NCBI GenBank assembly: GCA_965223405.1 | Contig: CBDCWO010000006.1 | Span: 7,068,001 to 7,132,000, forward strand | Source of the DNA: CBDCWO01 sp965223405 | Lineage (GTDB): Bacteria > Bacteroidota > Bacteroidia > Chitinophagales > Saprospiraceae | Length of the DNA: 64,000 nucleotides | Direction of reading: 5' to 3' | Shown here: positions 16,243-24,000 of the stretch, in pieces | How the letters are laid out: each line of letters begins with the position of its first letter | Numbering within the stretch: the stretch's first letter is position 1 | The notes under the pieces: generated by a model | What the model saw: the letters and a program-made list of their open reading frames with translations, nothing else | What the model was told of the DNA's origin: nothing | Databases searched by the model: none | Translations under genes and position numbers: made by a program

Positions 16243-17223
16243 ATGCTATCATATGATGCCATCATGAAACAAAAGTATTACCAAGGAACTAGTCAAATCA
16301 TAAATCTTTCTTCAGAAATTGGCAAATTACTTGGAATTGTCGATTCCGCCTATTTAAGAAAACCAACTGCCAAATTGCGAAAGGCAAATAGAATTAAGTC
16401 AATTCATTCCTCTTTATGGATTGAAGGAAACATACTGTCAGAAGAACAAGTTTCAGACATAATTGAAAATCGAAGCGTGTTAGGACCTGAAAAAGATATT
16501 CTTGAGGTAAAAAATGCTATTGAAGTATATGATAACATTTTAAAATTTAAATACGATAAATTAAAATCCTATTTATCTGCTCATAAATTACTAATGCAAG
16601 GTTTGGTTAAAGATGCAGGCAAATTAAGAACAAATAGTGTTGGAGTCTTCAAAGGTAATCAAGTCGCTCATTTAGCTCCACCAGCATGGAATGTAGAAAA
16701 CCTAATGAACGTACTTTTTAGTTACCTGTCGAAAAGTGAGGACAATCTCATTATAAAAAGTTGTGTATTTCACTATGAAATGGAATTTATTCACCCTTTC
16801 AAGGATGGAAATGGAAGAATGGGAAGATTGTGGCAGACAGTAATTCTAATCCAAGAGAATCCTGTTTTCGAATTCTTACCGATCGAACACGAAATCAAAT
16901 CTGAGCAATTAAAATATTATGAAGCATTATCTATATCAGATAAACGAGGTGATTGCACAGTTTTCATTGAGTACATGCTCAAAATGATCAAAGAAAGCTT
17001 AACAAAATTAATAAGCCAACAAAGGGTGAACCTTTCTAATGATGAACGACTAAAATATTTTAAGCAAAACTTCAAACAAAGAGAGTTCGTACGAAAGGAT
17101 TATCTTGAAATGTTTAAAGATATTTCAACAGCAACAGCAACTAGAGATATGAAAAAGGGAATTGAGGCAAATTTATGGAAGAAAACAGGAAACAACAGAA
17201 CAACAAAATATGTAATGAAATAA
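16243..17223 (+). CDS. Fic-family protein with intact inhibitory helix
   Basis: The protein has the FIC motif H184-P-F-K-D-G-N-G-R followed by MGRLW (numbered from the ATG at 16243; a second ATG at 16264 is also possible). The N-terminal inhibitory motif is perfect: S57-L-W-I-E61-G62-N, inside KSIHSSLWIEGN. This is the class II architecture (Fic_N plus Fic), as in SoFic, in which the N-terminal Glu blocks ATP until released. A winged-helix-like C-terminal part with KQREFVRKDYLEMF follows. Expected activity is AMPylation of a target protein. It is a single-gene unit behind palindrome P3. Confidence 0.9.
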   Translation: MLSYDAIMKQKYYQGTSQIINLSSEIGKLLGIVDSAYLRKPTAKLRKANRIKSIHSSLWIEGNILSEEQVSDIIENRSVLGPEKDILEVKNAIEVYDNILKFKYDKLKSYLSAHKLLMQGLVKDAGKLRTNSVGVFKGNQVAHLAPPAWNVENLMNVLFSYLSKSEDNLIIKSCVFHYEMEFIHPFKDGNGRMGRLWQTVILIQENPVFEFLPIEHEIKSEQLKYYEALSISDKRGDCTVFIEYMLKMIKESLTKLISQQRVNLSNDERLKYFKQNFKQREFVRKDYLEMFKDISTATATRDMKKGIEANLWKKTGNNRTTKYVMK

Positions 17224-17514
17224 CATCCTGGACGTACTCGAGTAGACGGCCTCACCAGCGATAGCTGATCAGGTGCGCCTACTGACGCTTTTGGTCAGCA
17301 CCGGGTCTCACATTTATCCGCCGAAATGCAATGTAGGAGAACCACCGCACATCAGACTGTTCAAAAATCCCTTTCTCAAAATAAAACATGAAGTGCTAGG
17401 CGCTTGGGTTAGTCTATGAATCATAATGCCCAAAAACTTGGCCTTGGCTATATATACTTGATGTGCAAAAGTCTGGGTGGTTTGCTAGAGAGAAAATTCA
17501 TATATCTTATGTTG
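17224..17514. other. Non-coding stretch with small hairpins
   Basis: No gene. It holds CACC-AGC/GCT-GGTG near 17253-17275 and CTGAC-GCTTTTG-GTCAG at about 17282-17299. The second is shared with 2406-2424 inside intron remnant A (CTGACGCTTCGGTCAGCACC). The right part is the outer end of the IS1182-type fragment. Confidence 0.4.
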
Positions 17515-17928
17515 TCAAGCACTTTTTTTAGTCTTTAATCGGAAGATTAGGCTCTTTACGCCAATCAAAGACACACTTCGTCGAATATTATAGCAAAGAC
17601 AAATTAAATCGAATTCACCAGCGACCTTCTGTTTATCTTTAAGCAATGTATAGGTATAGCCCCATTGGCGTTTAATGGTGCCAAATGGATGCTCTACTAT
17701 TGCTTGATGACGACGGTAATAATTCTTATTGTGCCGGATTCTTTTTTGATTGGCTTCTGTGTAGTCGGCATATTCACCTCTTTGGATGACTCTGCTTTGT
17801 TTTCGATTTAATCTTTTACCAGCACACTCAAGTTTAAATGCACAAGCGTTACATGTCTGATAGTTTAGTCTATATTCTTTGAATCTAGCGTCTTTTTCCT
17901 TTTGTAAGTTTTGTGTACCATCTGCCAT
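17515..17928 (-). pseudogene. IS1182-type transposase, C-terminal fragment
   Basis: The 137-residue frame contains YQTCNACAFKLECAGKRLNR (the Cys-rich segment), IQRGEYADYTEANQKRIRHN, and RRHQAIVEHPFGTIKRQWGY with the conserved EHPFGTIKR motif holding the catalytic Glu of the DDE triad. It ends with LICLCYNIRRS. The N-terminal two thirds, with both catalytic Asp residues, are missing. A middle part of a similar transposase lies at 2064-2386. Confidence 0.75.
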
Positions 17929-18070
17929 TAGAAATTAAAAGATCGAGTTTTAGCTATTAATTTATTTTGTTCTTGATACACTAGTATAAGACTTTGAGCT
18001 ACAGCCCGGCCGCCCATTCTTGTTCTACTCCATGCATATACCACCCTTTTGTTATATCCTAACCTAATAA

Positions 18071-18322
18071 GATTCATGCGTTTTCGCTCAGGCTTCTTCC
18101 ATTCGTACCAGAGATGTGATGCCCAAAGAGCCTATCGAACGTGCCTGTGCAGACGTAGGTCTCATCATGTCTGCCTATAATCTGCGACGTATATTTAACA
18201 CCATACCATTTAATGATTTACTGGAAGAATTGATAAAAACAGGTCAAAAAATAGAAAAATGGCTACATCATATGTGGTGGGGTATGATAGCAGGTATACC
18301 CTTATTCAATGAAGTCATTTAA
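18071..18322 (+). pseudogene. Transposase C-terminal fragment (second IS)
   Basis: The frame from 18071 reads FAQASSIRTRDVMPKEPIER and ACADVGLIMSAYNLRRIFNT, the typical end of IS1182-like DDE transposases, then a tail LIKTGQKIEKWLHHMWWGMI. Only the end of the gene is present. The last part and the following 240 bases recur at 27019-27371. Confidence 0.65.
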
Positions 18323-18560
18323 AAACTATGTTGAATTCTAAAAATAACTGCTTGAAAGTCTGATCGAAAGGATTTTTTATTTTCATAGCCATAGCTATGG
18401 GAATCAATAATCGTGATGATATGGCTTTCAATGAGTTGTATTTAGTTTTAAGATATGTTTTTAAATGACTTCAATACAATAGAAAATAGACATGACAAAA
18501 AAGCCAAGTTTAGAAACATTTATCTAAATTTAAAGAGCAGTTTTTAGACAGACTGCCATT
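18207..18560 (+). repeat. IS 3' end, direct repeat copy 1
   Basis: Positions 18207-18560 match 27019-27372 over about 350 bases with roughly 20 differences by eye, in the same orientation. The stretch covers the last codons of the transposase remnant and the non-coding IS end, finishing near GACAGACTGCC. The two copies bracket the 8.5 kb stress island. Confidence 0.75.
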
Positions 18561-18711
18561 AGCACCAATTGATTATAAAAATGATATATATGAAATAAAA
18601 ACTACAAGAACATACTGATCGATAAGTAAAATTGAAATTCCTTTCAGCTTATCTTCACTACAATAAAGTGTATGGCTCTTGTATTTCTTGAAAACCCTTT
18701 CAATAAAAAAG

Positions 18712-19272
18712 ATGAAATTATACATCAAATATATGGTCAGTCTGCGATGCAAGATGATGGTAAAAGAAGAATTAAAAAAGCTGGGCATAAATTATGTCGT
18801 CGTTGATTTGGGCCAGGTTGAAATATTGGAAGTTATTACTGAGGCGCAACGAGAACAATTAGGTAAAAACTTAATGAAATCAGGGTTAGAACTTTTAGAG
18901 AATAAAAAGAGCATCCTGATTGAAAAAATAAAAAACGTGATTACTGAAATGATACATTATTCTGATGTATTACCGAAAGTGAATTATTCCAACTACATAA
19001 GCGAAAAATTAGGTTATGACTACACGTATTTAGCCAATACCTTTTCGGAAGTCAAGGGAATGACTATACAACAATTCATTATCATGCATAAAATTGAAAG
19101 GGTAAAAGAATTGATACTCTACGATGAACTCAGTTTTGCTGAAATTTCTTATAGACTTCATTATAGCAGCCCTGCCCATTTATCAAACCAATTTAAAAAA
19201 GTAACAGGCCTTACCCCTTCTTTTTACAAAAAATTGAAACAAAAACGGGATAAAAATTTGGAAAACATGTGA
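18712..19272 (+). CDS. AraC-family regulator with HMA-like N-terminal segment
   Basis: The start at ATG 18712 gives MKLYIKYMVSLRCKMMVKEE, an opening conserved in a Bacteroidota AraC group whose first 60 residues resemble a heavy-metal-associated fold. A single Cys (Cys13) stands where metal-binding proteins have CxxC. The C-terminus is an AraC DNA-binding domain: YDYTYLANTFSEVKGMTIQQ and LSFAEISYRLHYSSPAHLSN are the two helix-turn-helix units. The length (186 residues) is normal for the group. It is the first gene of the stress island. Its stop codon overlaps the promoter module of the first CsbD gene, which it may control. Confidence 0.8.
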   Translation: MKLYIKYMVSLRCKMMVKEELKKLGINYVVVDLGQVEILEVITEAQREQLGKNLMKSGLELLENKKSILIEKIKNVITEMIHYSDVLPKVNYSNYISEKLGYDYTYLANTFSEVKGMTIQQFIIMHKIERVKELILYDELSFAEISYRLHYSSPAHLSNQFKKVTGLTPSFYKKLKQKRDKNLENM

Positions 19273-19332
19273 TATGTGTAAGAATCTACTTTAGATATGT
19301 AATGCTTTAGGTGTCAAATAACTCCATCTTTG
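19265..19332 (+). promoter_or_regulatory. Promoter module of CsbD-like gene 1
   Basis: ACATGTGATATGTGTAAG, then a second half AGATATGTAATGCTTTAGG, and a possible -7 box CATCTTTG at 19325-19332. The same module, in the same order and spacing, precedes the second CsbD-like gene at 22730-22797. The paired ATATGT elements look like a regulator-binding direct repeat. Confidence 0.6.
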
Positions 19333-19367
19333 TCCTGATAATTATTAAATCAATAAATGAATAAAAG

Positions 19368-19583
19368 ATGAGAGAATCACTAGACAATAATGGACTCTTT
19401 ATGGTTCTTGGCAATTGGGATTGGCAAACCCAACAACTTAAAGAACAATATGGACAATTGACCCTTGCAGATGTAACATTTAAACTCGGAAGGGAAGATG
19501 ATTTGCTTACCCGTATAGGAATCAGATTGGGCAAAACACTTCCAGAAGTAATGGATATCCTCAAGAAACTAAAGCCATTCTAA
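19368..19583 (+). CDS. CsbD-like stress protein 1
   Basis: The 71-residue product has the CsbD pattern: NWDWQTQQLKEQYGQLTLAD followed by V-x-x-x-x-GREDDLLTRIGIRLGKT and an EVxDILKKL helix. CsbD proteins are small, hydrophilic, stress-induced proteins of unknown mechanism. A paralogue with the same promoter is at 22841. A terminator hairpin follows at 19672. It therefore forms its own transcription unit after the AraC gene. Confidence 0.7.
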   Translation: MRESLDNNGLFMVLGNWDWQTQQLKEQYGQLTLADVTFKLGREDDLLTRIGIRLGKTLPEVMDILKKLKPF

Positions 19584-19671
19584 CACACCCTAGTTTTCTA
19601 TCTGAACGGAAACCGTACTTTTTAACTTTTTAAAAGATTGTACGATAACGATTTGAAAAGAGAACATTGAG

Positions 19672-19706
19672 GGCAGGCTTTATCAAACCTGTCTTCTTTT
19701 TCTACT
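19672..19706 (+). terminator. Terminator after CsbD-like gene 1
   Basis: GGCAGG (19672-19677) pairs with CCTGTC (19688-19693) around a 10-base loop, followed by TTCTTTTTCT. A similar arrangement follows CsbD-like gene 2. Confidence 0.6.
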
Positions 19707-19746
19707 CTTTTCAAACTAACATTTTTCAATAAAGTAAAATCCGGCA

Positions 19747-20646
19747 ATGAATTACATGTATGCTCTTGTTCCGATCGTATTCATCTTTTTAGTTGGTATT
19801 AGAATTGTCAGGCCTACCCATAAGGGATTAATTGAGCGGTTGGGGAAGTACAAAAAATTAGCTGATCCAGGCTTTCATTGGATCATACCTATAATTGATA
19901 GGTTGTTTTATGTGAACATAACTGAACAGATGGTAGATGCGGAGCCTCAGGAAATAATCACCAATGATAACTTAAATGCAAGTGTAGATGCGCAGGTTTA
20001 TTTCAGAGTAAAATCAGATGAAGAGAGTGTGAAAGGGTCAACTTACGATGTAAATAACTATCAAAGGCAGATTGTCAATCTAGCTCGTACCACCTTACGT
20101 AACATTATCGGTACCCTTACTTTAAAATCTGCTAATAGTGAAAGAGGAAAAATCAATACGGAGTTGCATGAAACATTACATAAGGAAACTAAAAGTTGGG
20201 GAATCGAAATAATTCGTACCGAATTAAAACAGATTGACCCACCCAGAGATGTACAGGAAACCATGAATAAAGTGGTAAAAGCGGAAAATGAAAAAATTGC
20301 GGCCATTGATTCCGCTACAGCTGCCGAAACTGTAGCCGATGGAATCAAGCGTGCCAAAATAAAAGAGGCAGAAGGATCCAAAAGAGCGAAAATATTACAT
20401 GCGGAAGGTGAAGCCGAAGCCATAAAACTGGTCAATGAAGCAGCTGACAAGTATTTTATTGGAAATGCTCAGCTTTTGAGAAAGTTAGAAGCTATGGAAA
20501 CAGCACTAGAAGGCAATGCAAAAATTGTAATTCCCACGGGTTCCGAGTTGGTCAATATTATTGGAGATATGGCTGGCATAGTTCCACTAAATGGCAGACA
20601 GAAAAATAAAATTAAACCCAATGACCCTTCCTTTAAATTCACTTAA
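19747..20646 (+). CDS. SPFH-domain protein (stomatin/paraslipin type)
   Basis: The 299-residue protein has one N-terminal membrane segment (residues 3-20). The SPFH core follows: RIVRPTHKGLIERLGKYKKL, PGFHWIIPIIDRLFYVNITE, and a long Ala/Glu-rich coiled coil (KVVKAENEKIAAIDSATAAE, KEAEGSKRAKILHAEGEAEA). These are hallmarks of the QmcA/slipin group, which forms large membrane-bound rings and organises lipid domains or regulates proteases. Here no NfeD protease partner follows; instead come a Lys-rich micro-gene and a second SPFH gene. It probably forms an operon with them. Confidence 0.9.
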   Translation: MNYMYALVPIVFIFLVGIRIVRPTHKGLIERLGKYKKLADPGFHWIIPIIDRLFYVNITEQMVDAEPQEIITNDNLNASVDAQVYFRVKSDEESVKGSTYDVNNYQRQIVNLARTTLRNIIGTLTLKSANSERGKINTELHETLHKETKSWGIEIIRTELKQIDPPRDVQETMNKVVKAENEKIAAIDSATAAETVADGIKRAKIKEAEGSKRAKILHAEGEAEAIKLVNEAADKYFIGNAQLLRKLEAMETALEGNAKIVIPTGSELVNIIGDMAGIVPLNGRQKNKIKPNDPSFKFT

Positions 20647-20685
20647 AAAATATTAATCATTTCATAACATAAAAAATAAAACATC

Positions 20686-20802
20686 ATGTCAAAAGACAAA
20701 GGAAATAAATCAGACAAAAAAGCACCAGCAATGACCAAGAAAGAGAAAAAAGCAGCTAAGCGTGCGAGAAAACAAAAAATAAACATCGAAACTAATGAGT
20801 AA
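20686..20802 (+). CDS. Lys-rich 38-residue micro-protein, copy 1
   Basis: ATG at 20686 opens a 38-codon frame beginning MSKDKGNKSDKKAPAMTKKE with about one third Lys. It ends NIETNE, and its stop overlaps the ATG of the prohibitin-like gene (ATGAGTAA, 20795-20802), which suggests translational coupling. A second gene with the same opening, MSKGKNKQGKSGKKEPEKN, is at 23240. Two similar frames in the same island, each next to a larger gene, argue that this is a real gene. Function is unknown; such peptides can bind nucleic acids or acidic membranes. Confidence 0.6.
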   Translation: MSKDKGNKSDKKAPAMTKKEKKAAKRARKQKINIETNE

Positions 20803-21640
20803 TCAAGAAAAGAAAGAGCTATTGGACGTTTTTAAGAAAGTTCCAAGGAGGACTTTGGTATTCATCTTTTTAATAATAGTGGTTTTCGGTTTTCTCAAGC
20901 CGTGGGTCCAGATCGGCGCAGGAGAAAGAGGCATTGTCATGAACTTTGGCGCAGTTCAAGATAAGGTATTGAATGAAGGAATTCATTTCAGAGTACCCGT
21001 AATGCAGCGAATTATTAAAATGGATATCAAGATTCATAAGGTAGTGACTGATGCTGCATCTGCATCATCTGATCTTCAGGATGTAGCTTTATCCGTTGCG
21101 CTCAATTACCACGTTATACCTGATAAAGCTAATCTGGTTTATCAGACAATCGGGGTGGAATTTAAAGAACGGATGATAGACCCCGCGATACAAGAAGTAA
21201 TGAAAGCGGTGTCAGCCCGCTATACTGCGGAAGAATTGATTACTAAAAGACCCGCAGTAAGTGCGGAAATGCAAGAATCTCTTACCAAACGACTACTCCT
21301 GTCCAATATATCCGTGGACGCATTTTCGATTGTCTCGTTTAGTTTTTCAAAGATTTTTACAGACGCGATAGAAGCAAAGCAAACAGCTGAACAGAATGCA
21401 CTAAAAGCGGAGAGAGATCTCGATAGGATAAAAGTGGAGGCACAGCAGACGATTGCAGCGGCAACAGCTGAAGCAGAGGCGCTGCGATTGCAAAAAATGA
21501 ATATTTCTCCTGATCTGATAGAACTTCGAAAAATAGAGGCAAATCTCAAAGCAATAGAGAAATGGAATGGTATACTTCCCCAGGTTACAGGTGCCGGTGC
21601 CGTGCCATTTATCGGTGTAAATGATTTAAAGAAAAATTAA
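20795..21640 (+). CDS. Prohibitin-like SPFH protein
   Basis: The 281-residue protein has one N-terminal membrane segment (residues 20-38), then the prohibitin pattern: GAGERGIVMNFGAVQDKVLN, EGIHFRVPVMQRIIKMDIKI, ALNYHVIPDKANLVYQTIG. The C-terminal coiled coil is KQTAEQNALKAERDLDRIKV, followed by a GNLK-like end. Prohibitins form ring-shaped membrane scaffolds and modulate AAA proteases. It is translationally coupled to the Lys-rich micro-protein before it and follows the slipin-type gene, so two different SPFH proteins are probably made together. Confidence 0.9.
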   Translation: MSNQEKKELLDVFKKVPRRTLVFIFLIIVVFGFLKPWVQIGAGERGIVMNFGAVQDKVLNEGIHFRVPVMQRIIKMDIKIHKVVTDAASASSDLQDVALSVALNYHVIPDKANLVYQTIGVEFKERMIDPAIQEVMKAVSARYTAEELITKRPAVSAEMQESLTKRLLLSNISVDAFSIVSFSFSKIFTDAIEAKQTAEQNALKAERDLDRIKVEAQQTIAAATAEAEALRLQKMNISPDLIELRKIEANLKAIEKWNGILPQVTGAGAVPFIGVNDLKKN

Positions 21641-21720
21641 TCAAGGAAATTTGTTATTTCACAGATTACTCTCATTAGTGCTGGCGAAGTACTGCATCAA
21701 AATCTACCAATCTTTTCATT

Positions 21721-22287
21721 ATGGCCGAAATCACTTCTAGCAATTACACGAAGAAACTTAAAAAACTCGATAAAGAAGGAACCAATATTATCCGGACTAT
21801 CCAGCGAAACAATGTCCAATTGATTCACATTGCCGATAACAAGGCTGCAATTTTGTTGAGCCTCAATGCTATTATGCTCACTCTTTTGATCCCCAATGCG
21901 ATATCGAATATGGATCTTATCCTGGAAAACCTGCTGTATGTGCCGCTCCTTATTTTAGCTGGCACCAGCTTTTGCACCGTGTGTATTTCCTCTTTTGTTT
22001 TGATTCCCCCAAAGTTCCAAAATACGAAGAATGTAAATGGCAACCATCATACCAAAAACCCGTTTTTTTTTGGCAATATTTACAAAATGGAGTCTGCTTT
22101 TTTTTTCGAAAAATTCGAACAAACATTGGCTTCGAAAAAGGATCTCCAGGAATATTTGGCTATGGACATATATTATTCAGGAAAACGCCTAGGCTATAAA
22201 ATGAAGTGGGTTAGGCTTGCTTTTCAGACATTTATACTTGGACTTTCCTTTGCAGTTGCCTCTTTTATAACCTCTTCAGTTATTTAG
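21721..22287 (+). CDS. Pycsar effector-like membrane protein (DUF5706/PycTM)
   Basis: The 188-residue protein has the family signature RNNVQLIHIADNKAAILLSL in its first helix-membrane segment, a second membrane segment (about 73-92), then FFFGNIYKMESAFFFEKFEQ, and a third near the C-terminus. This matches PF18967, the effector of Pycsar anti-phage systems, which responds to cCMP or cUMP by disrupting the membrane. In Pycsar a pyrimidine cyclase gene lies next to it; no cyclase is visible here. It could be a stand-alone relative in stress response, or use a cyclase elsewhere in the genome. It follows the SPFH pair by 80 bases in the same direction. Confidence 0.75.
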   Translation: MAEITSSNYTKKLKKLDKEGTNIIRTIQRNNVQLIHIADNKAAILLSLNAIMLTLLIPNAISNMDLILENLLYVPLLILAGTSFCTVCISSFVLIPPKFQNTKNVNGNHHTKNPFFFGNIYKMESAFFFEKFEQTLASKKDLQEYLAMDIYYSGKRLGYKMKWVRLAFQTFILGLSFAVASFITSSVI

Positions 22288-22418
22288 GAAGGCGTACAAA
22301 ATATCAATCATTTCTAATGATGTTGCCTCACGAACCTTGGATTCGTTCAGGAAATGTGTTCAATGTAGAAAATAAATGGATTTAGGTTCTTTTAACTTAA
22401 CGCTATAAAATCAATAAA

Positions 22419-22712
22419 ATGCCAACGATTAGATTAAGGGATAGACCTATAACAGAAGGTTATTTAGCAGGAGGTTCAGCTTTGATAGTTACTATATTAT
22501 GGATGGTTTATTCTCCATTCCATCCATTGATAATTGTCGCTCTTTTCCTGGTAGCACTTTTTTGTTTATCGCTCACCACATTATGGCTATTGTCAAAAGA
22601 AGCGACCATAAAAGAATGGTTCATAAGCCAACCTCTACGCTATCTAATAGTAGGGTTAGTTGAAGTAGCTTTGATTGTAGCATTCTTTTTTAGTCTTTAT
22701 TTACTAAAGTAA
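22419..22712 (+). CDS. Small three-helix membrane protein
   Basis: The 97-residue product has three hydrophobic segments (residues 17-33, 36-57 and 74-95) and short polar ends. No family recognised. It lies between the Pycsar-like gene and the promoter of CsbD-like gene 2, in the same direction as both. Confidence 0.55.
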   Translation: MPTIRLRDRPITEGYLAGGSALIVTILWMVYSPFHPLIIVALFLVALFCLSLTTLWLLSKEATIKEWFISQPLRYLIVGLVEVALIVAFFFSLYLLK

Positions 22713-22729
22713 ATTTAGAAAACCATTCA

Positions 22730-22797
22730 ACATGTGATATGTGTAAGTATTTATCTGATATGTGTAATGCTTTAGGAATTCCATAACCTTACCTTTG
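22730..22797 (+). promoter_or_regulatory. Promoter module of CsbD-like gene 2
   Basis: ACATGTGATATGTGTAAG and CTGATATGTGTAATGCTTTA are direct repeats of ATATGTGTAA; a TAnnTTTG -7 box (TACCTTTG) lies at 22790-22797, the Bacteroidota consensus. The copy at 19265 is very similar, with the same spacing. Confidence 0.65.
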
Positions 22798-22840
22798 TTA
22801 TGATACTTCATTAAAACATTTTAATCCTTAAAATCAAAAA

Positions 22841-23053
22841 ATGGATAATTTGAAAAAATCAAACAGCAAGCTTTTTAAAGTTACCGGAAACTGGGAACAT
22901 CAGCCAAAAGCTCCTAAAGTAAAATTTCCAAAACTGACTGATTCAGATCTGAAAGTCGAAACCGATAAGGAAATTGAACTACTTACCAGAATAGAATCTA
23001 AGTTGGATAAAAAAAGGCTGGAAGTATTTGACATCCTTAAAAAAAACCAATAG
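22841..23053 (+). CDS. CsbD-like stress protein 2
   Basis: The 70-residue product has NWEHQPKAPKVKFPKLTDSD, then LKVETDKEIELLTRIESKL and a final EVFDILKK helix. It is the paralogue of the protein at 19368, sharing the WxxxxxxxKxxFPxLTxxDL...ELLTRI pattern of the CsbD group. Terminator hairpin at 23160. Own promoter module. Confidence 0.7.
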   Translation: MDNLKKSNSKLFKVTGNWEHQPKAPKVKFPKLTDSDLKVETDKEIELLTRIESKLDKKRLEVFDILKKNQ

Positions 23054-23159
23054 AGCCTGTATTACCCCTAATTAAATTAAGTGGAAATTAGCTCGTTCGA
23101 AACTAAATCGAAAATGTACTTATTAGCTAATCGTACCACAACATTTTGAATAGAACAGG

Positions 23160-23193
23160 AAGGACAAGCACAACAAAACTTGTCCTTTTTTTA
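23160..23193 (+). terminator. Terminator after CsbD-like gene 2
   Basis: AGGACAAG (23161-23168) pairs with CTTGTCCT (23179-23186) around a 10-base loop, followed by a T-run to 23192. Strong Rho-independent terminator. Confidence 0.8.
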
Positions 23194-23239
23194 TCTAAAC
23201 CCAACTCCAAAGCATAACTCATTTTACTAAATAAATATT

Positions 23240-23353
23240 ATGTCAAAAGGGAAAAACAAACAAGGAAAATCAGGTAAAAAAGAACCTGAAAAGAATCTAA
23301 AAGAAAAAAGAGCTGCCAAAGCACAAAGCGAAGAAAAAAAAGCGAACAGGTGA
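23240..23353 (+). CDS. Lys-rich 37-residue micro-protein, copy 2
   Basis: ATG at 23240 starts MSKGKNKQGKSGKKEPEKN, continuing with KEKRAAKAQSEEKKANR and a stop. It shares the opening MSK.K.(N)K...KK and the basic composition of the protein at 20686. It precedes the cupin gene by 38 bases. The repetition within one island supports a real gene. Confidence 0.55.
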   Translation: MSKGKNKQGKSGKKEPEKNLKEKRAAKAQSEEKKANR

Positions 23354-23391
23354 TGAAGTATAGTTTTGTTAGATTTTATTAAAAATATCTC

Positions 23392-23742
23392 ATGGATAAC
23401 CTCAGATTTGAAAATTCAAAAGCCTTCAACGTTGCTGATATTCTGGAATACCTTCCTAATTCGATATTGATTAGGTCTATCCTTAGAAAAACCACTGGAT
23501 ATGTCAGCGCCTATTCTTTTGATTCCGGAGAAGTATTGATCGGAAAAATATCTCCTTTCGATACCTTCATTCAGATTATTAATGGAAATGCTGAAATAAT
23601 TATTGATGATAAATCCAACTTATTGGAAGTCGGACAATCGATCATTATTCCGGCCCATTCCAGCAACACGATAAAGGCTAACGTCCGATTCAAAATGATC
23701 TCAACCATTATTAAAAGTGGTTATGAAGAAGTCATCTTGTGA
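23392..23742 (+). CDS. Cupin-domain protein
   Basis: The 116-residue protein has the single cupin fold: SAYSFDSGEVLIGKISPFDT, IINGNAEIIIDDKSNLLEVG and QSIIIPAHSSNTIKANVRFK. The first metal motif (G-x5-H-x-H) is degenerate here (SPFDTF), with only one His left in the second motif (IIPAHSS), so metal binding is doubtful. Such stress-island cupins often bind small ligands or act as regulators. It lies between the Lys-rich gene and the GroEL paralogue. Confidence 0.75.
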   Translation: MDNLRFENSKAFNVADILEYLPNSILIRSILRKTTGYVSAYSFDSGEVLIGKISPFDTFIQIINGNAEIIIDDKSNLLEVGQSIIIPAHSSNTIKANVRFKMISTIIKSGYEEVIL

Positions 23743-23778
23743 AGCCAGATTTTTTAATCAATATTAATTATCAATGCC

Positions 23779-23958
23779 ATGGAAAATAAGTATATAAAAG
23801 GCGAAGTGGTATATGCTAAAGAAAACCCTTCCCTGAAATTGATTATTAGGCACTATGTAGATAGGATATATTACTGTAAGATCTAGGAAGAGCCTTCGCG
23901 AAAAGAACTCGTTTATTTTGAAAGAGAAATCATGTCCGACCAGGTTGTGGGCTTTTGA
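23779..23958 (+). pseudogene. Small conserved protein with in-frame TAG
   Basis: The frame from ATG 23779 reads MENKYIKGEVVYAKENPSLK and LIIRHYVDRIYYCKI, then TAG at 23884-23886. It continues in the same frame as EEPSRKELVYFEREIMSD to TGA. The joined sequence resembles a widespread Bacteroidota small protein (GDxVYAKxNPxxKLxVRRYxxRIYYCK, then ELVYFERE), in which the stop position normally holds an amino acid. One base change (CAG to TAG) would explain it. It lies just before the GroEL paralogue. Confidence 0.6.
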
Positions 23959-24000
23959 GAACAGCTTTATCTCAGGAATTTTTAATTACTGCATTTTTTA

